From contig NZ_CP041409.1 of assembly GCF_007065885.1 (NCBI RefSeq), forward strand, positions 868,001 to 932,000: DNA of 64,000 nt. Reading direction: 5' to 3'. The position numbers and the translations under genes were made by a program. Of this stretch, positions 44,215 through 51,186 are shown piece by piece. Each line of letters opens with the position of its first letter. Position 1 is the stretch's first letter. Below the pieces are notes generated by a model. It was not told the origin of the DNA and ran no database searches. It worked only from the letters and a program-made list of their open reading frames with translations. Source of the stretch: Altererythrobacter sp. TH136 (GTDB lineage: Bacteria; Pseudomonadota; Alphaproteobacteria; Sphingomonadales; Sphingomonadaceae).

Positions 44215-45599
44215 GCCTTTTCGACGCTCCGGTCTTCTTCCTGCGCCGCCTTCCACGCTCCCATCGATCCAAGGTAGACGTCGACCTTGGCCACCCCTTT
44301 GCTTTCAAGCCACCCTGCCGCGATCGTCGCGCGCATCCCGCTGGCGCACATCAGCGTGTAGCGGCGCGAGGGATCGAGTTCCCGCCAGCGATCGTTGAGC
44401 TCGCCGACGTATATGTGATGCGAGCCCTCGATCGATTCCTCGGCCCGTTCGTCCGCGTCGCGGACATCGAGCAGGGTCCAGTCGGCACGGTCGCCGGCCA
44501 GCCGCCGCTCGACGGTCTCGGTGTCGATCATCGGGATCAACCGCATCGGCGTTCCTTCGGCCGCCGCTGGGACCACGCCGACATAACCGCCCAGCACGTT
44601 GTCTAGGGCGATGCGCACGAGGTGCTCCATTGCCTCTTCCAGCTGATCGTGCGCCGAGCCGATCAGCGCAACGGTTTCGCCTTCGCGGATGAACCAGCCG
44701 GCAAAGGCCGGGACCATGTCAACCGGCAGGTTGATGCTGCCGGGAAGATGACCGGAGGCGTAGGCCAACGGCTCGCGTACATCGACCAGGTGGTCGGCGC
44801 CGCAACTTGCCAGCTGGTCGAGACTGAGCGGAGCTGGCCGCGCGGTGCGAGGTGCTGGCTCCCCGCCGACCAGGTTCAGCCGTTCCATCAACCGGAAATA
44901 CGGCGGCTGGTAATGGTTCTCGTTGACCTTGCGGTCGATGAATGCCGCGCGGTCCTCGATTTGCAGCAGCGAATTGTTCCGCCGCTCGTGCCCTATCGTC
45001 GAAAACTCCCGATCGGCCATGCCCGATCCGCACACGGACCCGGCCCCATGCGCGGGATAGACGATGGCCTGGTCGCCCACGCCGCAGATCTTGCGCAGCG
45101 AATCGAACAGCAATCCCGAAACCTCGCGCTTCCTGTCTGGGTAGAAATCCGTCCGCCCGACGTCGCCGATGAACAAGGCGTCGCCGGTGAACACACCGAC
45201 CGCGCCCTCCGGATAGTCGCTGTCGAAGAGCGCGTAAGCGACGTGATCGAACGTGTGTCCGGGAGTCTCCAGCACCGCGATCTCGAGCGAACCGATCTTG
45301 TGCCTGTCGCCCTCGCGGGTGGTCTGGGCATAGACCACCTCGCCATCGGCGTTGGGCCCGTGAAAGACCGTGGCGCCGGTCATTTCGGCTAGAACCGGTG
45401 CGCCGGATACGAAATCCTCGTTCCTATGCGTCTCCAGGATGTGCGTAATCTCGAGACCCTCGGCGCGGGCCTTCTCTACGTAGATCTCGCAATCGCGCCG
45501 CGGGTCGATCACGGCCGCCTTGCCGCCCGAGCCGACCAGATAGGAAAGGTGCGACAATCCAGGCGTCTTGATCTTTTCGAGTATCAACGGGGCCTCCAT
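44211..45599 (-). CDS. MBL-fold/rhodanese fusion (persulfide dioxygenase-rhodanese type)
   Basis: The protein has 462 residues from ATG 45599. The N-terminal metallo-beta-lactamase domain (about 1-230) has THILETHRNEDFVSG, where canonical persulfide dioxygenases have THxHxDH, then ETPGHTFDHVAYALF, GVFTGDALFIGDVGRTD and YPAHGAGSVCG. Two rhodanese domains follow (LVDVREPLAYASGHLPGSIN; TLLDVRDADERAEESIEGSH with the active-loop cysteine in TLMCASGMRA). Fusions of this kind turn persulfide into sulfite and thiosulfate. It converges with the dead sulfite oxidase, overlapping it by four bases. Confidence 0.88.
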   Translation of the reverse strand: MEAPLILEKIKTPGLSHLSYLVGSGGKAAVIDPRRDCEIYVEKARAEGLEITHILETHRNEDFVSGAPVLAEMTGATVFHGPNADGEVVYAQTTREGDRHKIGSLEIAVLETPGHTFDHVAYALFDSDYPEGAVGVFTGDALFIGDVGRTDFYPDRKREVSGLLFDSLRKICGVGDQAIVYPAHGAGSVCGSGMADREFSTIGHERRNNSLLQIEDRAAFIDRKVNENHYQPPYFRLMERLNLVGGEPAPRTARPAPLSLDQLASCGADHLVDVREPLAYASGHLPGSINLPVDMVPAFAGWFIREGETVALIGSAHDQLEEAMEHLVRIALDNVLGGYVGVVPAAAEGTPMRLIPMIDTETVERRLAGDRADWTLLDVRDADERAEESIEGSHHIYVGELNDRWRELDPSRRYTLMCASGMRATIAAGWLESKGVAKVDVYLGSMGAWKAAQEEDRSVEKA

Positions 45600-45653
45600 G
45601 CAGCCCTGACGCAACGGGTCATCCCGTGGGGCGGTTCCGCTGCAGTCGCGGGG

Positions 45654-46286
45654 TCACCCTTGTTTGATCCCGACGCCCCACTCCATCCACCCGACCCACC
45701 TGGGCATTTTCTCAAGGTAGCGCTCTCCCGCGGGTTGAATGGCGAACCCGGCGTCTGCAATCGCACTCGAGACCGGCCTGGTCAGGTGGCAGTTGCCCAT
45801 CATCCGTTTCCACGCAGGTTCGATGATGCGCTGCCATCTGGCGGGCGCTGGATCGGGTGCCCGCCCGTGCTCCAGGTAGAGGAATCGGCCACCCGGCCGA
45901 AGGATTCGCAGAAGCTCGGCGAGAACCTGTCGCTGATCGTCCACCGAGCACATCGTGAATGTGCTGACCACGGTATCGAAGCTGTCATCGGCAAACGGGA
46001 TGTCTTCGCCGTGGCCGTGGCGAATGTCGGACTCCCAGCCTTTCTCCAGCGCTGCCTGTTTTGCCAAATCGAGCAAGTTTGCCCCCGGGTCGATCCCTGC
46101 AAAAGCAGTGACCCGCTGCGGATCGTAGAATGGCTGGTTGAGCCCCCCGCCGACCCCGAGCTCGAACACCTTTCCTTCGGCGAGCGGCACCAGTTTCGCA
46201 CGGAGCCGCATGATCTTGGGGTCTCCGCACGCACACCGGATCAGGCGGGAGAGGATGGCTTCCTCGTAGAATGTCTTCAGGCCCAT
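45654..46286 (-). CDS. Class I SAM-dependent methyltransferase
   Basis: The protein has 210 residues from ATG 46286. The SAM motif is KVFELGVGGGLNQPFYD, followed by AGIDPGANLLDLAKQAA, HGEDIPFADDSFDTVVSTFT and LRPGGRFLYLEHGRAPD: the Methyltransf_11 order. The C-terminus (ERYLEKMPRWVGWMEWGV) resembles thiol or phospholipid methyltransferases such as METTL7-like proteins, which can methylate hydrogen sulfide. In this context sulfide or thiol methylation is a reasonable guess. It diverges from the ArsR gene. Confidence 0.83.
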   Translation of the reverse strand: MGLKTFYEEAILSRLIRCACGDPKIMRLRAKLVPLAEGKVFELGVGGGLNQPFYDPQRVTAFAGIDPGANLLDLAKQAALEKGWESDIRHGHGEDIPFADDSFDTVVSTFTMCSVDDQRQVLAELLRILRPGGRFLYLEHGRAPDPAPARWQRIIEPAWKRMMGNCHLTRPVSSAIADAGFAIQPAGERYLEKMPRWVGWMEWGVGIKQG

Positions 46287-46400
46287 GGGCTAATCCTCGC
46301 GGCTTATGAGGCAACCGGCAATGTCTCTCGCGAGACCGGCGGGTGGGGTCGGCGGCGAACCCAAAAAAGCACGCTTGAAAATTCATTAGCAGTATCTACA

Positions 46401-46414
46401 TTAGATTTATCTAA
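46401..46414. promoter_or_regulatory. Small palindrome upstream of the BigR-like gene
   Basis: TTAGAT and ATCTAA flank TT, 17 bases before the GTG of the regulator and in AT-rich DNA between divergent genes. It is a plausible operator for the sulfide-sensing repressor, although it differs from the ATTC-N8-GAAT site I recall for BigR. Confidence 0.5.
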
Positions 46415-46431
46415 GATAGAGGGACTGCGAA

Positions 46432-46770
46432 GTGAGTAGTGAGTTCGAGGCGCAAGCGTCAGAAGCCGTCGCGCTCCTCAAGGCGATGGCAAATACGCCG
46501 CGTTTGCTCGTGCTGTGTCATCTTGCCGAGGGCGGAGAGCACTCGGTGGGCGACCTGGCCGCGAAGGTGGGGCTGAGCCAATCCGCCCTGTCCCAGCACC
46601 TGGCCAGGCTTCGCGAACTGAAGCTCGTCGCGACGCGCAAGGATGCCCAGACGGTCTTCTACAGCGTGTGCGACGACAAGGCGCTCCAGGTGCTTTCCCT
46701 CCTCCACGACCTGTTCTGCCCGGAACTCGGGCGGGCGGACGCTATTATCGAACGCAGGAGCCGATCATGA
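46432..46770 (+). CDS. ArsR/SmtB family repressor, BigR/SqrR-like (persulfide sensor)
   Basis: The protein has 112 residues, starting at a GTG. It has a winged helix-turn-helix: VALLKAMANTPRLLVLCHLA, then AKVGLSQSALSQHLARLREL as recognition helix. Two cysteines (VLCHLAEGGEHS, near residue 27, and LHDLFCPELG, near 97) are at the positions where BigR/SqrR proteins form a disulfide or tetrasulfide on exposure to persulfide. It overlaps the persulfide dioxygenase gene by ATGA. It probably represses the operon until sulfide rises. Confidence 0.87.
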   Translation: MSSEFEAQASEAVALLKAMANTPRLLVLCHLAEGGEHSVGDLAAKVGLSQSALSQHLARLRELKLVATRKDAQTVFYSVCDDKALQVLSLLHDLFCPELGRADAIIERRSRS

Positions 46771-47699
46771 ACACCGATACGCATCTCGAGCGGGCCATCT
46801 CGCTGGTGGAAGAAACATTGGCCGGCGCCCGGCAGGCCCCGCTTGTGCAGGCTTTCTTCGACGAGCCGACTTTCACCGCGACCTATGTGATCAGCGATCC
46901 CGCCACAAAGCGTGCCGCCATCATCGATAGCGTGCTCGACTTCGATCACGCGTCGGGAAGCACGGGCTTCGCTTCCGCTGACCTGGTGATTGCTTATGTG
47001 GAGCAGGAGGGACTGACGGTCGAATGGCTGCTCGAAACCCATGCGCACGCCGATCACCTTTCCGCGGCCCCTTACCTGCAAGAGAAGCTGGGCGGGAAGC
47101 TGGCGATCGGGGCGGATATCGTCACGGTGCAGGATGTCTTCGGCAAGATCTTCAACGAAGGCACGCAGTTTGAACGCAACGGTTCTCAATTCGACGTCCT
47201 GCTGAACGACGGGGACACGCTGCAAATCGGAGAGCTGGAACTGGTGGCGCTTCACGTGCCCGGTCATACCCTTGCCGACATGGCCTTCGTCATCGGCGAT
47301 GCGCTGTTCACCGGCGACACCATGTTCATGCCCGACTACGGATCGGCCCGTGCGGATTTTCCCGGCGGTGACGCGCGTGCGCTCTATCGCTCTGTGCGGC
47401 GTCTCATGGAGTTGCCGGACGCAACCCGGGTGTTCCTGTGCCACGACTACAAGGCCCCCAACCGCGACCACTTCGTGTGGGAGACGACCATGCTCGCGGA
47501 GCGGACCGGCAACGTCCACCTGCACAAGGACGTGACCGAGGATGACTTCGTGGCCATGCGCACCCAGCGCGATGCCACGCTGGAAATGCCCCGGCTGATC
47601 CTGCCGGCGATCCAGGTTAACATGCGCGCTGGTCACTTGCCCGAGCCCGAAGACAACGGGGTCGTCTACCTGAAGCTGCCGCTGAACTTGCTTCGCTAG
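46767..47699 (+). CDS. Persulfide dioxygenase, MBL fold (ETHE1/Blh type)
   Basis: The protein has 310 residues, starting at the ATGA overlap with the regulator. It has the canonical metal motif LLETHAHADHLSAAPYLQ, then LELVALHVPGHTLADMAFV, ALFTGDTMFMPDYGSARADF and RVFLCHDYKAPNRD. It oxidises glutathione persulfide to sulfite. It is the second MBL enzyme of the cluster and, unlike the rhodanese fusion, keeps the full HxHxDH motif. The downstream YeeE genes, sulfurtransferase and transporter are in the same direction with short gaps. Confidence 0.9.
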   Translation: MNTDTHLERAISLVEETLAGARQAPLVQAFFDEPTFTATYVISDPATKRAAIIDSVLDFDHASGSTGFASADLVIAYVEQEGLTVEWLLETHAHADHLSAAPYLQEKLGGKLAIGADIVTVQDVFGKIFNEGTQFERNGSQFDVLLNDGDTLQIGELELVALHVPGHTLADMAFVIGDALFTGDTMFMPDYGSARADFPGGDARALYRSVRRLMELPDATRVFLCHDYKAPNRDHFVWETTMLAERTGNVHLHKDVTEDDFVAMRTQRDATLEMPRLILPAIQVNMRAGHLPEPEDNGVVYLKLPLNLLR

Positions 47700-47708
47700 G
47701 AGCTGGCC

Positions 47709-48140
47709 ATGTTGGAACCTCTTTCCCCGTTCGTGGCGATCACCGGCGGTCTGCTGATCGGCATCGCCGCCGGCCTGCTGCTCCTGGCCAACGGCCGCAT
47801 CGCCGGCGTCTCCGGGATGCTGGTGACGGCCACCGGGATCGACAAGGGTGGGACGCCGTGGGGGCAGGCGGCCGCGTTCGTTGTCGGCCTGCCGCTGGGT
47901 GCGGCGCTGATTGCCATGTTTGTCCGCCGCCCGGAACTGGTCATCACGGCATCGCCCGCGGCCCTTGTCGTCGCCGGCCTACTGGTCGGATTCGGTACGC
48001 GGCTGGGGAATGGTTGCACCAGCGGGCATGGGGTGTGCGGTGTGGCGCGGCTGTCACGCCGTTCGATCGTCGCTACGCTGACCTTCGTGGGCATCGCCGC
48101 CGCGACCGTCTTCGTCATCCGCCACGTGCTGGGGGCCTGA
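47709..48140 (+). CDS. YeeE/YedE family sulfur-transport membrane protein, first half (PmpA-like)
   Basis: The protein has 143 residues from ATG 47709, nine bases after the dioxygenase stop, with AGGAGCT upstream. It has four hydrophobic helices and the DUF395 motif LVGFGTRLGNGCTSGHGVCG, containing the conserved cysteines thought to pass thiosulfate or sulfur through the membrane. It pairs with the next gene. This split form is common in sulfide-detoxification clusters beside BigR and persulfide dioxygenase. Confidence 0.87.
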   Translation: MLEPLSPFVAITGGLLIGIAAGLLLLANGRIAGVSGMLVTATGIDKGGTPWGQAAAFVVGLPLGAALIAMFVRRPELVITASPAALVVAGLLVGFGTRLGNGCTSGHGVCGVARLSRRSIVATLTFVGIAAATVFVIRHVLGA

Positions 48141-48142
48141 TC

Positions 48143-48589
48143 ATGCGCCGTATACTTGCCGCTTTGCTGGTCGGTGTGATCTTCGGCGCGGGGCTCGCCC
48201 TGTCCGACATGATCAACCCCGCCCGGGTGCAGGCATTCCTCGACGTTGCGGGGCGATGGGACCCCACCCTTCTGTACGTGATGGGCTCGGCTCTGGTCGC
48301 GTCCGCGCTGGCTTACCGTGTCCGGCGCCGGCTGACGCATCCCGCCCTGGCCGAGCGATTCCACGTGCCCGGCAACGCAGCCCCCGACCCGCGCCTTTTA
48401 GTCGGGGCCGCGGTGTTCGGGATCGGCTGGGGCATCGCCGGATTCTGCCCCGGCCCGGCGATCGCGGGGCTCGTGCTGGGCGCGTGGCAGGTCTGGCTGT
48501 TCGTGGCCGCGATGCTGGTGGGCATGGCCGCGCACCGGCTTCTGCCCCGGCCCGCCGAAGAACCGCGCAGGCAGCAACCCGCAACCTAG
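48143..48589 (+). CDS. YeeE/YedE family sulfur-transport membrane protein, second half (PmpB-like)
   Basis: The protein has 148 residues from ATG 48143, two bases after the preceding stop. It has four hydrophobic helices: an N-terminal LVGVIFGAGLALSDMINPAR, the conserved FGIGWGIAGFCPGPAIAGL with one cysteine, and a last helix VWLFVAAMLVGMAAHRLL. It probably forms a heteromer with the preceding protein in the inner membrane to move a reduced sulfur compound. The C-terminal tail is basic and polar. Confidence 0.86.
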   Translation: MRRILAALLVGVIFGAGLALSDMINPARVQAFLDVAGRWDPTLLYVMGSALVASALAYRVRRRLTHPALAERFHVPGNAAPDPRLLVGAAVFGIGWGIAGFCPGPAIAGLVLGAWQVWLFVAAMLVGMAAHRLLPRPAEEPRRQQPAT

Positions 48590-48599
48590 GAGATCGAAG

Positions 48600-48938
48600 A
48601 TGACCGAATACAAGCAGCTTTCCCCCAATCTAGCGGTGCGCACCCAGGTGAAGCCGGCCGAAATCGGCGAGCTTGCGGCGCAGGGGTTCAAGGGGATCAT
48701 CAATGCCCGCCCGGACGACGAGGAGCCGGGCCAGCCCAAGTCGGCCGAGCTCGAAGCCGAGGCCAAGCGCCACGGCCTCGCCTATACCCACATCCCCGTG
48801 GTGCCCGGCCAGGCCAGCGCCGAAGACGGGCAGCGGTTTGCCGAAGCGCTGCGCCAGTGCGACGGCAAGGTCGTCAGCTTCTGCCGGTCGGGCGCGCGCG
48901 CCGCGGACCTGTGGGAGATGGCCGGCAAGCCGCAATAG
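48600..48938 (+). CDS. DUF442/TIGR01244 sulfurtransferase-phosphatase-like protein
   Basis: The protein has 112 residues from ATG 48600, with AGGAGATCGAAG upstream. It has a dual-specificity-phosphatase-like fold with the active-site loop VVSFCRSGARAADLW (CxSGxR, cysteine near residue 97). In Blh/DUF442 systems this domain is a persulfide sulfurtransferase, often fused to the dioxygenase; here it is a separate gene. It likely transfers sulfane sulfur between the dioxygenases and rhodaneses. Confidence 0.87.
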   Translation: MTEYKQLSPNLAVRTQVKPAEIGELAAQGFKGIINARPDDEEPGQPKSAELEAEAKRHGLAYTHIPVVPGQASAEDGQRFAEALRQCDGKVVSFCRSGARAADLWEMAGKPQ

Positions 48939-48941
48939 ACC

Positions 48942-50711
48942 GTGTCGATGCTCGCCCGCTACCTGCCGGTCCTTGCCTGGGGGCGCAGCTACAATCGCCA
49001 GACCCTCGTCAATGACGGCGTAGCGGCGGGGATCGTCACGATCATGCTCATCCCGCAGAGCCTGGCCTATGCCATGCTGGCGGGACTGCCCCCCGAGGTA
49101 GGCCTTTACGCCTCGATCCTGCCGATCATCGCCTATGCGATCTTCGGGACCAGCCGCACGCTGGCGGTCGGCCCCGTGGCAGTCATCTCGTTGATGACCC
49201 TCGCGGCCGCCGGCAGCGTCGCGCCGCCGGGAAGCGCCGAGTTCATCGCCGCGGCTCTCGTCCTGGCATTCTTGTCCGGACTAATGCTCGTCCTGATGGG
49301 CGTGCTCAAGCTCGGCTTCCTTGCCAACCTGCTGTCCCATCCGGTGGTTTCGGGCTTCATCACCGCTTCGGGCATCATCATCGCCACCAGCCAGCTGAAG
49401 TCGATCCTCGGGGTCGGGGCTTCGGGCGAAGCGATGCCGGAACTCCTGGCCACGCTTTGGCAGAACATCGGCACCACCAACCTGCCGACGGTGGCGATCG
49501 GCGTCGGCTCGCTCGCGTTCCTGTTCTGGGTGCGCAAGGGGCTGAAGCCGGCGCTGATGCGCCTGGGCGTTCCTGCCCGTCCGGCCGACCTGACCGCCAA
49601 GGCGGGGCCCATCGCCGCCGTGGTCGCTTCCACCCTTGCAGTCATCGCGTTCGACCTCGAAGAGCGGGGCGTGAAGGTGGTCGGCGAGATTCCGCAAAGC
49701 CTGCCGCCGTTCACGGTCCCGTTGTTCGATCCAGGCCTGTGGCAACAGCTGCTGGTGCCGGCCCTGCTGCTGTCGGTGATCGGTTTCGTCGAGTCGGTCT
49801 CGGTCGCCCAGACGCTCGCCGCGAAGCGCCGGCAGCGGATCGACCCCGACCAGGAACTGATCGGGTTAGGCGCAGCCAACATCGCCGCCTCGTTCTCAGG
49901 GGGCTACCCGGTGACGGGCGGGTTCGCCCGGAGCGTCGTCAATTTCGACGCGGGCGCCGAGACGCCGGCGGCCGGCGCGATGACCGCGGTGGGCATCGCA
50001 ATCGCCGCGTTGTTCCTGACTCCGCTGCTGGCATCGCTTCCGATCGCCACCCTCGCGGCAACGATCATCGTGGCGGTGCTGAGCCTCGTCAATTTCGCGG
50101 CCATCCGGAACGTGTGGCGCTATTCGCGGGCCGACTTCGCCGCGATGGCGGCGACTATCCTGGTAACGCTGGGGTTTGGCGTGGAGCCGGGCGTGGTCGC
50201 GGGGGTCCTCCTCAGCCTCGCCCTCTTGCTGTGGCGTACGTCCCGCCCGCACGCCGCGATTGTTGGCCGGGTTCCGAACACCGAGCACTTTCGCAACGTC
50301 GACCGGCACGATGTCATCACCGACCCGCGGATCGTCACCATTCGCATCGATGAAAGCCTGACCTATCTCAACGCACGCTGGCTCGAGGAACACGTGCTCG
50401 AGGTGGTCGCCGATCGCCCTGAAGTGCGTCACCTGATCCTGATGGGGTCGGCGATCAACGCCATCGATGCCTCGGCGCTCGAAAGCCTCGAGGCGATAAA
50501 CCACCGTCTCGCCGATGCGGGAATTAAGCTGCATCTCTCCGAGGTGAAGGGTCCTGTCATGGACCGGCTCCGCGCATCGCGCCTGCTCGGCGATCTGACG
50601 GGGCGGATCTTCCTCTCTCAGGACAACGCCTTCGCGGCGCTGGTGTCATCCGCCGACGACGAGGGTGTGGAGCCCCGCGACGACCCTTGGCTCGCGCGCG
50701 GCCTCATTTGA
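48942..50711 (+). CDS. SulP family anion transporter with STAS domain
   Basis: The protein has 589 residues from a GTG at 48942 (an ATG lies two codons later; no strong ribosome site is seen). The transporter domain has the SulP motifs VTIMLIPQSLAYAMLAGLPP, VAVISLMTLA and GANIAASFSGGYPVTGGFAR-like sequence. The C-terminal ~110 residues are a STAS domain (RIDESLTYLNARWLEEHVLE, GSAINAIDASALESL). SulP proteins move sulfate, bicarbonate or dicarboxylates. At the end of a sulfide cluster, export or exchange of sulfite/sulfate is a natural role, but this is inference. Confidence 0.88.
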   Translation: MSMLARYLPVLAWGRSYNRQTLVNDGVAAGIVTIMLIPQSLAYAMLAGLPPEVGLYASILPIIAYAIFGTSRTLAVGPVAVISLMTLAAAGSVAPPGSAEFIAAALVLAFLSGLMLVLMGVLKLGFLANLLSHPVVSGFITASGIIIATSQLKSILGVGASGEAMPELLATLWQNIGTTNLPTVAIGVGSLAFLFWVRKGLKPALMRLGVPARPADLTAKAGPIAAVVASTLAVIAFDLEERGVKVVGEIPQSLPPFTVPLFDPGLWQQLLVPALLLSVIGFVESVSVAQTLAAKRRQRIDPDQELIGLGAANIAASFSGGYPVTGGFARSVVNFDAGAETPAAGAMTAVGIAIAALFLTPLLASLPIATLAATIIVAVLSLVNFAAIRNVWRYSRADFAAMAATILVTLGFGVEPGVVAGVLLSLALLLWRTSRPHAAIVGRVPNTEHFRNVDRHDVITDPRIVTIRIDESLTYLNARWLEEHVLEVVADRPEVRHLILMGSAINAIDASALESLEAINHRLADAGIKLHLSEVKGPVMDRLRASRLLGDLTGRIFLSQDNAFAALVSSADDEGVEPRDDPWLARGLI

Positions 50712-50718
50712 GCAGCTG

Positions 50719-51059
50719 ACAGGGGCCGGACCCATCGACACACCGCACATCGGCCCGCTTGCCGTGGCCGCCGACCGGATGCTCGCGGTCGCGGCGCTGT
50801 GGGCATTCGTTGCGGTGCTCTCGTATGGCCGTAAGCGGGTCGACCGCGACCTGTCCCGGCCGGCGACGAGGGCCTGCCCGCTGCGAACATTCTGCTGGAT
50901 CCGCAGGGAAGCATAGGCTCCGCACTGACTTCCTCGGCCCTGCGGACAACCGCCTTCGTCTCTGCCGATGGCCTCGTCGTCGATCTGCACATAGGAGAGA
51001 TTTCTCGAGCGGCGCTGATCGCGGGGGTGCGCGATCTCCGGCGGGCTTCCTCGCGCTGA
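50719..51059 (+). pseudogene. TlpA-like membrane thiol-disulfide protein, internal deletion
   Basis: The left part reads PHIGPLAVAADRMLAVAALW and AFVAVLSYGRKR, the first membrane segment of TlpA-like proteins found with such sulfur clusters. The right part, in another frame, reads NILLDPQGSIGSALTSSALR, TTAFVSADGLVVDLHIGEIS and RAALIAGVRDLRRASSR, the end of a thioredoxin-like domain. The joining region (about 50840-50890) lacks the remaining membrane segments and the CxxC motif, so most of the gene was deleted. Confidence 0.6.
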
Positions 51060-51107
51060 ACGAGGAACAGCGAATTCCCACCATCCGGTGTGACACCCTC
51101 GCGGCTG

Positions 51108-51186
51108 GGCTACACGAACGGCTGCTTCCAGGATCAAATCGCAACCGACGAATGACCGGGATTGGGCGCAAAATTGCCATCGGGAT
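51108..51186. repeat. Intergenic repeat abutting the helicase 3' end
   Basis: The segment holds ACGAACGGCTGCTTCCAGGA and GACCGGGATTGGGCGCAAA followed by ATTGCCATCG. The second part matches the copy at 19884 (26 of 29 positions by eye). It ends six bases before the helicase stop codon. Confidence 0.6.
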
